Source of the DNA: Peribacillus frigoritolerans
Lineage (GTDB): Bacteria; Bacillota; Bacilli; Bacillales; DSM-1321
DNA length: 64,000 nucleotides
Direction: 5' to 3'
NCBI RefSeq assembly: GCF_040250305.1
Contig: NZ_CP158190.1
Location: forward strand, 590,001-654,000
Part shown: piece after piece, positions 9,472-18,379 of the stretch
Layout: every line of letters begins with the position of its first letter
How positions within the stretch are numbered: position 1 is the first letter of the stretch
Notes under the pieces: model-generated
Database searches by the model: none
What the model was told of the DNA's origin: nothing
Seen by the model: the letters and a program-made list of their open reading frames with translations, nothing else
Made by a program: the position numbers and the translations under genes

Positions 9472-9488
9472 TTGGCATGCATCTTGCT
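9472..9488 (+). promoter_or_regulatory. sigma-54 (-24/-12) promoter
   Basis: TTGGCATGCATCTTGCT matches the sigma-54 consensus TGGCAC-N5-TTGCT, with the invariant GG (9474-9475) and GC (9486-9487) exactly 10 bp apart. It lies 72 bp upstream of the aminotransferase start and downstream of the palindromic sites. Confidence 0.9.
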
Positions 9489-9560
9489 ATATCTATATAT
9501 ATAAATATAAAAAATTAACTAGCTTGAAAAAAATCCATACATGAGAAGGGTGTTTTTTAC

Positions 9561-10886
9561 ATGATTAAAGAAACGACGGGTATTCAGGAATTAATCGATT
9601 TGGATAAAAAGCATTTTATCCATCCGACTACGGCAATCGAACAACAGCAGGCAGATGGTCCAAGTTTCATCTTTAAGGAAGGAAAGGGAATATATCTTAC
9701 GGATGTAACGGGCAGGACTGTCATTGATGGCATGGCTTCACTTTGGAATGTGAATATTGGACATGGACAAGAAGAGATGGCTGAAGTCGCGAAGGAACAA
9801 ATGGCGAAGTTAGCTTTCACCTCAAGTTTCGCCACTTTCAGCAATGAGCCGGCAATCCGTTTAGCGGCCAAAATCGCTTCCATCGCGCCTGGGGATTTAA
9901 ATGCAGTTTTCTTCACTTCAGGTGGATCGGAGTCGAATGATACGGCTATCAAGCTTGCTCGACATTACTGGCTTTTGAAAGGGCAGCCTAATCGTCAAAA
10001 AATCATTTCCCGCTCGAAATCTTATCATGGAGTGGCAATGGGAGCCACAAGTGCGACTGGCCTGAAACCGTTCCGAGACTTCACGAATTCAATCGCACCG
10101 GATTTTTACCATGTAGACGGTTCCTCCATTGAGGAGTTGCGTAAGGTCATAGAACAGGAAGGACCGGAAACGATTGCGGCATTTATCGCTGAACCGATTC
10201 AAGGGGCCGGTGGCGTGAACCTTCCTCCTGAAGGCTATTTTAAGGAAGTAAGGGAGATTTGTAATGAATACGGTATTTTAATGGTGACGGATGAAGTCAT
10301 TACAGGTTTCGGAAGAACAGGGACTTATTTTGGGATTGAGCACTTTGGTGTTGTACCTGATATGATGTGCTTTGCAAAAGGTGTGACAAGCGGATATGCA
10401 CAGTTAGGCGGGGTCGTCCTGAATGATAAGATGCATCAGGATTTCATTGCCCTTTCAAAAGGCACGCTTTTACACGGCTACACATACAGTGGCCATCCTA
10501 TGGCTTGTGCGGTTGCTTTGAAAAATATTGAAATAATTGAACGTGAAAACCTGATAGAAAACTCTAAACAGCGTGGTGAAGAGTTGCTTGCCGGCTTTAA
10601 GAAGCTTCAAAGCAAACATCCGATTGTTGGTGATGTCAGGGCACTTGGATTAATTGGAGGCATCTCCATCGTAAAGGACAAACAAACAGGCGAAGGATTT
10701 GAGACACAGCTTGCTCCAAGGCTGGTTGCTGAAGCGGCGAAAAATGGTTTGATTTGCCGGTCTGTTACGTTTGATCAAGATACACTCGTATTCGCACCGC
10801 CTTTAATCATTACTAAAGCGGAAGTCGAAAGAATAATTGAAATCCTTGATGAGACATTTACTGCTGTCGAAAAAGAAATTTTATAA
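9561..10886 (+). CDS. class III PLP-dependent aminotransferase
   Basis: A 441-aa omega-aminotransferase that would transfer the terminal amino group of a diamine, beta-amino acid or omega-amino acid to a keto acid, giving an aldehyde. The PLP lysine is K273 in FAKGVTSGY. The cofactor-binding block FFTSGGSESNDTAIKLARHYW and the aspartate motif VTDEVITGFGRTG are present. Length is normal for the gamma-aminobutyrate, beta-alanine, taurine and putrescine aminotransferase group. The gene is 12 bp from the following aldehyde dehydrogenase, which would oxidise the product, and is read from a sigma-54 promoter. The substrate is not determinable; GABA is plausible by analogy with the sigma-54-driven gab genes described in the B. 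cereus group. Confidence 0.85.
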   Translation: MIKETTGIQELIDLDKKHFIHPTTAIEQQQADGPSFIFKEGKGIYLTDVTGRTVIDGMASLWNVNIGHGQEEMAEVAKEQMAKLAFTSSFATFSNEPAIRLAAKIASIAPGDLNAVFFTSGGSESNDTAIKLARHYWLLKGQPNRQKIISRSKSYHGVAMGATSATGLKPFRDFTNSIAPDFYHVDGSSIEELRKVIEQEGPETIAAFIAEPIQGAGGVNLPPEGYFKEVREICNEYGILMVTDEVITGFGRTGTYFGIEHFGVVPDMMCFAKGVTSGYAQLGGVVLNDKMHQDFIALSKGTLLHGYTYSGHPMACAVALKNIEIIERENLIENSKQRGEELLAGFKKLQSKHPIVGDVRALGLIGGISIVKDKQTGEGFETQLAPRLVAEAAKNGLICRSVTFDQDTLVFAPPLIITKAEVERIIEILDETFTAVEKEIL

Positions 10887-10898
10887 GAGGTGAAAGTG

Positions 10899-12338
10899 AT
10901 GGTCATGACGGAAACGCTGAAAAAGAAATTATTCATTAATGGTAAATGGAAAGAAGCTGAAAAGTTCACGACACTAAAGTCTCCTTATAGCGGGGAAGTT
11001 CTAGCGGAGATTCCTTCGGCAAGCCTTGAAGATGTCGAGTTGGCAATAGAATCAGCCTATCAAGCTAGAAAAACAATGGCAGCTTTACCTAGTCATAAAC
11101 GTGCTGCCATACTTGAAAAGCTTGCGAGCCTTTTGGAAAGCCGCAAAGATGAGGCAGCTGAAATAATTGCTAAAGAGGCAGCGAAACCGATTAAAACGGC
11201 AATGGTTGAAGTATCCCGGACGATTGCCACATATAAATTTGCAGCAGAGGAAGCAAAACGGATTCATGGAGAAACATTGACGATGGATGCTACAGCTGAC
11301 GGAGAAGGAAGAATAGGATACACAGTCCGTGAGCCTCTTGGTGTCGTGGGTGCAATTACGCCTTTTAATTTTCCGATGAACCTGGTTGCCCATAAAGTAG
11401 GCCCGGCGATTGCTGCCGGAAATACACTTGTCCTGAAACCTGCGAGCCAAACACCGCTATCTTCGCTATTTCTAGCTGAACTATTAGCCGAAACGGATTT
11501 GCCGGCAGGTGCGTTTAATTTAGTTACCGGAAGCGGCTCGGTAATCGGTGATAAATTAGTCACCGATGCACGGGTGAAGAGCATTTCATTTACCGGAAGT
11601 CCGGCTGTCGGAATCGGGATCCGTAATAAGGCTGGGTTAAAGAAAGTGAGTCTTGAACTAGGTTCGAATGCGGCTGTCATCGTTGATAAAGGGATTAATA
11701 TCGATAAAATCATCCAACGCTGTGTATCGGCAGCATTCGCTTTTCAAGGGCAGGTCTGTATTTCCTTACAGCGTGCATATGTTCATGAAGAGGTATATGA
11801 TGAGTTCGTCAAAAAATTCACAGAAGCAACGAAGGACTTGAAACTTGGAGATTCTTTGGACCCGTCAGTGGATATTTCGGCATTGATCAGCGCTGGCGAT
11901 GTACAGCGAAGCCTGGATTGGATCGGTGAGGCTAAACAACACGGTGCGATTGTTGCGGCAGGAGGCAAATCTGAAGGAAATATCCTGCATCCCACTGTTT
12001 TGCTGGAAGTGGATGCAATGCTTAAGGTATCTTGCCAGGAAGTCTTCGCTCCAATTGTTTTGATCAATAAGGTTTCTTCCGTTGAGGAAGCGATTGACTT
12101 GGTCAATGATTCCGAATTCGGATTGCAGGCCGGGATTTACACGGAAAATATCAATCTGGCTCTTTCTGCCGCAGAAAAATTGGAAGTCGGCGGTGTTATC
12201 ATTAATGATATCCCAACTTACCGTGTCGACAACATGCCATATGGCGGAGTCAAAAAAAGCGGAACTGGCCGCGAAGGGCTAAAATATGCCATTGAAGAAA
12301 TGACGGAAATGAAATTGGTCATTATTAACCGGAATTAA
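10899..12338 (+). CDS. NAD(P)-dependent aldehyde dehydrogenase
   Basis: A cytoplasmic aldehyde dehydrogenase of about 479 aa. The catalytic cysteine is C287 (QGQVCISL) and the general base is E253 (SLELGSN, in place of the common ELGG). The cofactor segment is NTLVLKPASQTPLSSL, and the substrate tunnel ends in the PYGGVKKSG motif. It resembles lactaldehyde, succinate-semialdehyde and sulfoacetaldehyde dehydrogenases. The ATG at 10899 has GAGGTG 6 nt upstream; an in-frame GTG at 10890 overlaps that site and is less likely. It is co-transcribed with the aminotransferase, presumably oxidising its semialdehyde product to the acid. Confidence 0.88.
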   Translation: MVMTETLKKKLFINGKWKEAEKFTTLKSPYSGEVLAEIPSASLEDVELAIESAYQARKTMAALPSHKRAAILEKLASLLESRKDEAAEIIAKEAAKPIKTAMVEVSRTIATYKFAAEEAKRIHGETLTMDATADGEGRIGYTVREPLGVVGAITPFNFPMNLVAHKVGPAIAAGNTLVLKPASQTPLSSLFLAELLAETDLPAGAFNLVTGSGSVIGDKLVTDARVKSISFTGSPAVGIGIRNKAGLKKVSLELGSNAAVIVDKGINIDKIIQRCVSAAFAFQGQVCISLQRAYVHEEVYDEFVKKFTEATKDLKLGDSLDPSVDISALISAGDVQRSLDWIGEAKQHGAIVAAGGKSEGNILHPTVLLEVDAMLKVSCQEVFAPIVLINKVSSVEEAIDLVNDSEFGLQAGIYTENINLALSAAEKLEVGGVIINDIPTYRVDNMPYGGVKKSGTGREGLKYAIEEMTEMKLVIINRN

Positions 12339-12345
12339 TCAGAAA

Positions 12346-12376
12346 AGAGGTGAGCAGCTGCTCATCTCTTTTTTTC
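12346..12376 (+). terminator. intrinsic terminator after the aminotransferase operon
   Basis: The 12-bp stem AGAGGTGAGCAG/CTGCTCATCTCT, with one wobble pair and little or no loop, is followed by a T-run to 12376. It ends the two-gene unit 8 bp after the stop. Confidence 0.85.
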
Positions 12377-12421
12377 TATGAATCTTGAAAGAGTTTGGCC
12401 CATGAGTTATGCAAAAATGAA

Positions 12422-12482
12422 TAGGTAATTCACGACTGAATTTAAATGAGACAGGAAAGGGCAAAAAACCGTGAGTTACCTA
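12422..12482. promoter_or_regulatory. inverted repeat, probable activator site for the dhaS sigma-54 promoter
   Basis: TAGGTAATTCACG (12422-12434) and CGTGAGTTACCTA (12470-12482) are inverted copies with a single mismatch, 48 bp centre to centre. A further related half-site, ATGAGTTATG, lies just upstream (about 12400-12410). The motif differs from the GATTC palindromes at 9365-9432, so a different activator is likely. Confidence 0.5.
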
Positions 12483-12492
12483 ATATTTCAAA

Positions 12493-12509
12493 CTGGCATG
12501 AATCTTGCT
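12493..12509 (+). promoter_or_regulatory. sigma-54 (-24/-12) promoter
   Basis: CTGGCATGAATCTTGCT carries GG (12495-12496) and GC (12507-12508) with exactly 10 bp between, and the TTGCT -12 box. It lies 48 bp upstream of the dhaS-like start. Confidence 0.88.
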
Positions 12510-12556
12510 CATATCTAATATATAGGTAGATAACTTAAAATCGAGGAGGAAATTAC

Positions 12557-14077
12557 ATGCAGGAAACATTGCAAAATAACAAGAAAAAAGACGGAACGGG
12601 AGCACTGGACTTAAAGATGTTCATCAATGGGGAATGGGTGAATTCGACTTCAGGTGAGAAGAGGGATGTATTGAATCCGGCTACAGGGGAAGTTATTGCC
12701 AAAGCTGCGGAAGGAACACAGGAAGATGTGGATGCAGCGGTCGAGGCAGCAAAATATGCTTTCTATGAAGGTGGTTGGTGGGGAACTCCTGCAGTGGAAA
12801 GAGCTCGCATTTTATTCAAAATAGCCGACAAAATAGAAGAAAAAGCTGAAGAACTAGCTGCGTTGGAAACATTGGATAATGGGAAACCATTGCGTGAGGC
12901 TCGTTATGATATCGCTGATTCAGCAGCCTGTTTTAGATATTATGCAGGATTGGCTACAAAACCGACAGGTCAGACTTTTGAAGTTCCTGACGGCCAGCAA
13001 GCGATGGTCGTAAGGGAACCGATCGGTGTATGCGGGCAGATCGTTCCATGGAATTTCCCACTAATGATGTCAGCCTGGAAACTGGCTCCGGCGCTAGCAG
13101 CAGGAAATTCCGTTGTATTCAAACCATCTGAGATCACTCCGGTGACAGCGGTCAAACTATTTGAAATCATGGATGAAGTCGGATTGCCAAAGGGTGTCGC
13201 AAACCTTGTGTTAGGAGCAGGGCCAGTTGTCGGACAAGCCATTGCCGAACATGAGGAAATCGATAAAGTAGCCTTTACAGGAGGAACGGCAACAGGACGT
13301 AAGATCATGGAGGCTTCACTTGGTAACCTAAAGAAAGTGACATTGGAGCTCGGCGGGAAATCGCCTAATATCGTATTTGCGGACTCTGACTTTGAGACTG
13401 CAGTTGATTATGCTCTATACGGGATTTTCTGTAATCAAGGACAAGTGTGCTCAGCAGGCTCCCGTTTACTATTGGAAGAGTCCATTTACGATCAGTTCAT
13501 TGCAAGTCTTACTGCGAAGGCGAAAAAGATCAAAGTAGGTTCAGGTTCTGATGAAAACAGCCAGATGGGACCTATCGTTTCAGAAGCCCATATGAACAAA
13601 ATATTATCGTATATCCAAATCGGAAAAGAAGAAGGTGCCAAATTAATCGTCGGTGGAAATCGAATTAAAGAAGAAGGCATGGATAAAGGTTACTTTGTCG
13701 AACCTACTATTTTTGTTGATACGACACCGGACATGCGGATTGTGCAGGAAGAAATTTTTGGACCGGTGCTTGTCGTTCAAAAATTCAAGGATGAAGCGGA
13801 AGCTCTTCGACTTGCCAATGATACGAAATATGGTTTAGCGGGAGCGGTGTTCACTAATGATATCGCAAAAGCATACCGTGTCATTAAAAAAGTGCGTGCC
13901 GGCATCACATGGATTAACTCATATCATCCAACTTATAACGAAGCCCCTTGGGGAGGGTTCAAGCAAAGCGGAAATGGACGCGAACTGGGAACTTTCGGTT
14001 ACGAAGCTTATACGGAAGTGAAGCAAATCAATAACAACTTGGATATCCAGCCAACAGGCTGGTTTGATGCAGAGTAA
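12557..14077 (+). CDS. dhaS: aldehyde dehydrogenase (DhaS type)
   Basis: A 506-aa NAD-dependent aldehyde dehydrogenase of the betaine-aldehyde/phenylacetaldehyde class. Catalytic C298 lies in NQGQVCSAGSR and general base E264 in LELGGKSPN. VVFKPSEITPVTA and the late GPVLVVQKF and PWGGFKQSG motifs are canonical. RBS GAGGAGG precedes the ATG. It is monocistronic, with its own sigma-54 promoter and inverted repeat. The natural aldehyde is unknown. Separate control from the neighbouring aldehyde dehydrogenase suggests a different inducer. Confidence 0.88.
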   Translation: MQETLQNNKKKDGTGALDLKMFINGEWVNSTSGEKRDVLNPATGEVIAKAAEGTQEDVDAAVEAAKYAFYEGGWWGTPAVERARILFKIADKIEEKAEELAALETLDNGKPLREARYDIADSAACFRYYAGLATKPTGQTFEVPDGQQAMVVREPIGVCGQIVPWNFPLMMSAWKLAPALAAGNSVVFKPSEITPVTAVKLFEIMDEVGLPKGVANLVLGAGPVVGQAIAEHEEIDKVAFTGGTATGRKIMEASLGNLKKVTLELGGKSPNIVFADSDFETAVDYALYGIFCNQGQVCSAGSRLLLEESIYDQFIASLTAKAKKIKVGSGSDENSQMGPIVSEAHMNKILSYIQIGKEEGAKLIVGGNRIKEEGMDKGYFVEPTIFVDTTPDMRIVQEEIFGPVLVVQKFKDEAEALRLANDTKYGLAGAVFTNDIAKAYRVIKKVRAGITWINSYHPTYNEAPWGGFKQSGNGRELGTFGYEAYTEVKQINNNLDIQPTGWFDAE

Positions 14078-14090
14078 ATAGCTTGACGAA

Positions 14091-14120
14091 AAGGCTGCTC
14101 CTTGGGGAACAGCCTTTTTT
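14091..14120 (+). terminator. intrinsic terminator after dhaS
   Basis: The stem AAGGCTG-TCC/GGA-CAGCCTT with a short TTGG loop region is followed by T6. It ends 7 bp before the tandem array begins. Confidence 0.85.
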
Positions 14121-14126
14121 GGTGGA

Positions 14127-14530
14127 ATCGGAGATATATTCTTGAAAATCGCAGATAAAACTCCGGAATCGGAGATATAATCAGGAAAATCGCAGTTATA
14201 ATTCCGGACTCGGAGATATAATCCGGAAAATCGTAGATATAATTCCGGAATCGGAGATATAACGCCGGAATCGTAGATATAATCCGAAAAATCGCAGATA
14301 AAACTCCGAAATCGGAGATATAATCCGGAAAATCGCAGATAAAACTCCGGAATCGGAGATATATTCTTGAAATCGCAGATATAACTCAGAAATCGAGATA
14401 TAATCCGGAAAATCGCAGATATAATTCCGGAATCAGAGATATAATCCGGAAAATCGCAGATATAACTCAGAAATCAGAGATAAAACTCCGAAATCGGAGA
14501 TATAATCCGAAAATCGCAGCTATATTCAAA
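14127..14530. repeat. tandem array A: about 20 copies of a 20-21 bp unit
   Basis: About twenty consecutive degenerate units fill the whole gap between dhaS and the minus-strand molybdoenzyme. The consensus begins ATCGNAGATAWAA and ends with a variable CCGGA(A) block. Unit lengths are 20 or 21 bp, and units with ATCGGAG and ATCGCAG largely alternate, giving a higher-order period near 41 bp. Adjacent units create short palindromes such as CTCCGGAATCGGAG and ATTCCGGAAT. Stop codons in all frames make it non-coding. There are no unique spacers, so it is not CRISPR. It overlaps the 3' region of the converging yoaE-type transcript. Function unknown. Confidence 0.9.
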
Positions 14531-14547
14531 GATTGCTCAACGTTGAT

Positions 14548-16596
14548 CTACTCTTGTTGGACTTTTTCGAGATCGACCCGCCCTGAGAAGAAAACGGCGC
14601 CATTACCCATATCCGCGAGGCGATCTGGGGTAAGGGAATTGATGTGTTGCTTTGTTTCGGGCGTATTCTGCCACAAGCCTTGGCTGACAAGAACGCCTGG
14701 TAACACATTTTCACCGGGAGCAGCGGTAAGCAAACATTCACCGCGACCGTTCCAGATTTTTACGATATCTCCTGGGGCTATCCCCATAGTTTTGGCATCA
14801 GCGGCATTCATGTGCAGTTTCGGTTCCTTTTCCATGGAGATATGTTTGGCATTATTTGAAAAGGTTGAATTCAAGAAATTGTGATTAGGTGCCGGAATGA
14901 ATAAAAATGGCAGATCGCTGTCTTTAATGATTGGCGTATATGTTGGCAAAGGCTCGTATCCATCCCGCTTCATCCGTTCGGAATAAAGTTCGATTTTACC
15001 GCTTGGTGTCGGGAGTTTGCCTGGGAACATCGGCCGCATTTTGGCTTTGACAAATTGATTCCTTGAAAGGGAGTCATAGGTTATGCTTTCCAAATGCGGG
15101 TTGTCGGGAAAGTCCAGAGCCTGCCGTATCATATCTTCCTCTGAATCTCTAAATGCTTGTTCCCCAAATCCCATTCCAACAGCCAACAGTTTGAACAATT
15201 CAACATTCGATTTCGATTCGCCATATTTTTCGACTACAGGCTTTTGTATTTGGACGTAATTATGCCAGTATGAATTATAAAAATCCTCCGTTTCATAAGA
15301 TGATGTGGCAGGAAGAACGAGGTCGGCAAACATGGCCGTTTCGGTTAAGAATAGATCATGGACCACTGTGAATAGATCTTCCCGCATTAGACCTTCCTGT
15401 ACCTTATTTGCATTCGGAGCGACAAGTGCTGGGTTGGAGCCGTATACAAACATGGAGCGAATCGGGTTTTCTTTTTCCAGAAGAGCTTGACCGATTTGGT
15501 TCATATTAATGGTCCGGGTAGCTTTATTTTGCAATAAATCAGGACGTCTTAAGGCATTTGTATTAAACGCTAGATATCCTGAATTCCCTTTGATGGCTCC
15601 GCCGCCTTCCGCCATCCATTGGCCGGTAAGTGCAGGCAGGCAGGCAATGGTGCGTACTGCCATGCCGCCATTGTCATGGTGCTGCAGGCCATTGCCTATC
15701 CGTACGAATGATGGACTTGTCGTGCCGTACATCCTGGCTAATTCATATAAGTCATCAATTGGAACGCCAGTGATCGCGGAGACCGTCGCAGGGTCATATT
15801 GGCGGACGTGTTCGCGCAATTCAGCAGCACCCACTGTGTATTCATCGAGAAAGGGCTGGTCGACTAGATTCTCGGCATATAAGATATGCATTAATCCGAG
15901 GGCGAGCGCACTATCTGTACCAGGCAGAATCGGAATGAACCAATCCGCCCACTTGCCGGTTTGGTTTTTATGTACGTCAATGACAACTACTTTGGCCCCG
16001 TTTTTTCGGGCTTGCTGGGCAAGCGTAACTTGATGCATATTTGTGCTCACAGCGTTAATGCCCCACATGATGAAAAGCTTTGTATGAATCGTTTCTTCCG
16101 GGTCGGTGCCGAATGAACCACCCATTGTATAGCTGTATCCGACTGAGCCAGCCGCGTTACAAATGGAACGTTCGAGCATGCTTGCACCTAGCTTGTGGAA
16201 AAAACGGCGATCCATCCCCTCAGCGCTAAGATTGCCCATGTTTCCGTAAAAGCTGTAGGGAAGTATGCTTTCCGGACCGTGCATTTCGATCAGGTCTTTC
16301 CATTTGGATGTGATTATGTCAATGGCCTCTTCCCAGCTGATTGGAGCGAATTTCCCTTCACCTTTCGGACCGATGCGCTTTAATGGCTGTTTTAAGCGAT
16401 TGGGGTCATATAGACGGGCAGTCATGTTGCGGACTTTGTTGCAAATATTCCCTTTTGTGACGGGATGATCAGGGTCTCCTTGAACTTTAATGATTTTCCC
16501 GTCTTTTTTGTGCAGCAGTAAACCGCATTGATCAGGACAGTCAAGAGAGCAAACAGAGGGAAAGACTCCATCTGGCTGATTGATATAGGATTGCAT
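14548..16596 (-). CDS. yoaE: molybdopterin oxidoreductase (YoaE type, formate dehydrogenase-like)
   Basis: A 682-aa member of the DMSO-reductase superfamily. The N-terminal [4Fe-4S] ligands are C16, C20, C24 and C52 (CSLDCPDQC and later NICNK). They are followed by the molybdopterin-binding domains (FIMWGINAVSTNMH, VVIDVHKNQTG, FVRIGNGLQHH) and the C-terminal dinucleotide-binding domain (LHMNAADAKTMGIAPGDIVK). There is no twin-arginine signal, so it is probably cytoplasmic. Electron donor and substrate are unknown, and no small subunit is adjacent. It requires the molybdenum cofactor made by moeA/mobB at 40-41 kb. RBS AGGAGG lies just before the ATG. No simple terminator follows it; array A lies directly downstream. 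Confidence 0.88.
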   Translation of the reverse strand: MQSYINQPDGVFPSVCSLDCPDQCGLLLHKKDGKIIKVQGDPDHPVTKGNICNKVRNMTARLYDPNRLKQPLKRIGPKGEGKFAPISWEEAIDIITSKWKDLIEMHGPESILPYSFYGNMGNLSAEGMDRRFFHKLGASMLERSICNAAGSVGYSYTMGGSFGTDPEETIHTKLFIMWGINAVSTNMHQVTLAQQARKNGAKVVVIDVHKNQTGKWADWFIPILPGTDSALALGLMHILYAENLVDQPFLDEYTVGAAELREHVRQYDPATVSAITGVPIDDLYELARMYGTTSPSFVRIGNGLQHHDNGGMAVRTIACLPALTGQWMAEGGGAIKGNSGYLAFNTNALRRPDLLQNKATRTINMNQIGQALLEKENPIRSMFVYGSNPALVAPNANKVQEGLMREDLFTVVHDLFLTETAMFADLVLPATSSYETEDFYNSYWHNYVQIQKPVVEKYGESKSNVELFKLLAVGMGFGEQAFRDSEEDMIRQALDFPDNPHLESITYDSLSRNQFVKAKMRPMFPGKLPTPSGKIELYSERMKRDGYEPLPTYTPIIKDSDLPFLFIPAPNHNFLNSTFSNNAKHISMEKEPKLHMNAADAKTMGIAPGDIVKIWNGRGECLLTAAPGENVLPGVLVSQGLWQNTPETKQHINSLTPDRLADMGNGAVFFSGRVDLEKVQQE

Positions 16597-16747
16597 GGCG
16601 TATTCCTCCTAATAATTTAATCTAATAAAATGAATTTTCTTAATTATATTGAAAGTGAAATCGATGAAAGGTGCAAGAACTTCTTAACATATGTTTTTTT
16701 TTCTGATAAGCTTACTAGATGAAAAATTAACCTAGGGGGATTCATTT

Positions 16748-18217
16748 TTGGATTACGGAATTATAATATCAATTGGTATATACATGGCCGGCATGCTGTT
16801 AATTGGTTATTTGGCCTATCGGAAAACGGCAAACTTAACCGATTACATGCTTGGCGGCCGGAATTTGGGCCCGGCTGTAACTGCATTGAGTGCAGGTGCT
16901 TCTGATATGAGCGGCTGGCTGTTGATGGGTCTTCCGGGTGCAATGTACATAAGCGGGTTGAGTGCTGGCTGGATTGTCGTCGGACTGTGTGCAGGGTCTT
17001 ATTTAAACTGGCTATTCGTGGCACCAAGACTTCGGACATATACGGAAGTAGCCGGCAATTCGATTACGATTCCCGACTTTTTGGGAAATCGGTTCAAGGA
17101 TGGCTCCCGGGTCTTAAAAGTGGTATCGGCATCGGTCATTTTAATTTTCTTCACCTTTTACACATCTTCAGGTATGGTAGCAGGCGGCGAGCTTTTCCGC
17201 ACGGCATTCAATTTGGATTACCGTTGGGGCATTTGGCTGACGGCGAGCGTCGTTATTCTTTATACATTATTCGGCGGATTCCTGGCTGTTAGCTGGACGG
17301 ACTTCGTACAAGGTACGATTATGTTCATTGCCTTAATTCTAGTACCGGTTGTCACGATTGTAAATATTGGAGGCTGGGATCCCACCTTCAATGAAATAAA
17401 TTCGATCAACCCGAATTTAATGCATGTTTTTGAAGGAACATCAACCATTGGCATCATATCTCTTCTGGCATGGGGGCTTGGTTATTTCGGACAGCCTCAT
17501 ATAATCGTTCGATTCATGGCGGTTTCATCTGTTAAAGAATTGAAAAGCGCACGTCGGATCGGTATGGGCTGGATGATTTTTGCCATCGTCGGAGCGATGT
17601 TCACCGGGTTGGTGGGGATTGCTTATTTTAACCTGACAAGCAGTCCTTTAGGGGAAAAAAATGCTGAGTCCGTCTTCATCATTTTAGCTAAAGAACTGTT
17701 TCCTTCCCTAATTACAGGCTTTTTGTTGGCTGCGATTTTAGCAGCGGTCATGAGTACGATTGCATCTCAGCTGTTAGTATCTGCAAGTGCCCTGACCGAT
17801 GATTTCTATAAGCAGTTCATTCGGCCGAAGGCGTCTGATAAGGAATTAGTGCTGGTAGGTCGGTTTGGTGTATTGGCGATATCTGCCATTGCCTTATTAT
17901 TGGCGTTTAATCCAAGCGGTACGATCCTTAAATTGGTGGGTTATGCATGGGCTGGTTTCGGAGCGGCATTCGGTCCTGTCATTCTGTTAAGCCTGTACTG
18001 GAAACGAATGACGAAATGGGGAGCCCTGGCGGGAATGATTGTCGGTACGGCAACCGTGATCGTCTGGGATATGATCGATAAGTTCGCTGAAGTATACGAA
18101 ATCATTCCTGGTTTCATCGCTGGTTCAATAGCGGTGGTCGTTTTCAGCTTATTAACGGCCAAGCCTACAAAAGATATAGAAGAAGAATTCAATCAAGCCA
18201 TTAAAAACCTCTCTTGA
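16748..18217 (+). CDS. putP: sodium/proline symporter PutP
   Basis: A 489-aa sodium:solute symporter (SSF family) with 13 predicted membrane helices. Near the N-terminus it has the substrate and sodium binding motif GASDMSGWLLMGLPGA, then the family signature GLGYFGQPHIIVRFMA. TTG start at 16748 with AGGGGG 9 nt upstream. It imports proline for nutrition or osmoprotection. It is divergent from the molybdoenzyme, and no proline catabolic gene is adjacent. Confidence 0.92.
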   Translation: MDYGIIISIGIYMAGMLLIGYLAYRKTANLTDYMLGGRNLGPAVTALSAGASDMSGWLLMGLPGAMYISGLSAGWIVVGLCAGSYLNWLFVAPRLRTYTEVAGNSITIPDFLGNRFKDGSRVLKVVSASVILIFFTFYTSSGMVAGGELFRTAFNLDYRWGIWLTASVVILYTLFGGFLAVSWTDFVQGTIMFIALILVPVVTIVNIGGWDPTFNEINSINPNLMHVFEGTSTIGIISLLAWGLGYFGQPHIIVRFMAVSSVKELKSARRIGMGWMIFAIVGAMFTGLVGIAYFNLTSSPLGEKNAESVFIILAKELFPSLITGFLLAAILAAVMSTIASQLLVSASALTDDFYKQFIRPKASDKELVLVGRFGVLAISAIALLLAFNPSGTILKLVGYAWAGFGAAFGPVILLSLYWKRMTKWGALAGMIVGTATVIVWDMIDKFAEVYEIIPGFIAGSIAVVVFSLLTAKPTKDIEEEFNQAIKNLS

Positions 18218-18300
18218 TCATTGAAGGTCCAGTTAAAATGCTCTGGATTTTTTAGCGATATAAAACAATGATTGCAATATATATGGTACAATATCGATAG

Positions 18301-18333
18301 AGTCCTTATGTTTAAAACATGAGGGCTTTTTTT
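18301..18333 (+). terminator. intrinsic terminator after putP
   Basis: The stem AGTCCTTATG/CATGAGGGCT (two wobble pairs) with a 7-nt loop is followed by T7. It lies 84 bp after putP and ends before the kinase ribosome binding site. A weaker hairpin (TCCAG/CTGGA) with a T-run at 18230-18253 may also contribute. Confidence 0.7.
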
Positions 18334-18379
18334 GAGTGATTTGGGAATAATAAACCAAAAACAATACAAAGGAAAAAAT

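Noticed and set aside
11264..11713. 149-codon minus-strand frame inside the first aldehyde dehydrogenase
   Set aside because: It is fully antisense to conserved catalytic-domain codons and has no start signals.
14127..14530. CRISPR array
   Set aside because: Repeats are 20-21 bp, directly adjacent and degenerate, with no unique spacers of constant length and no cas genes. The same holds for 35809-35976 and 53559-53716.
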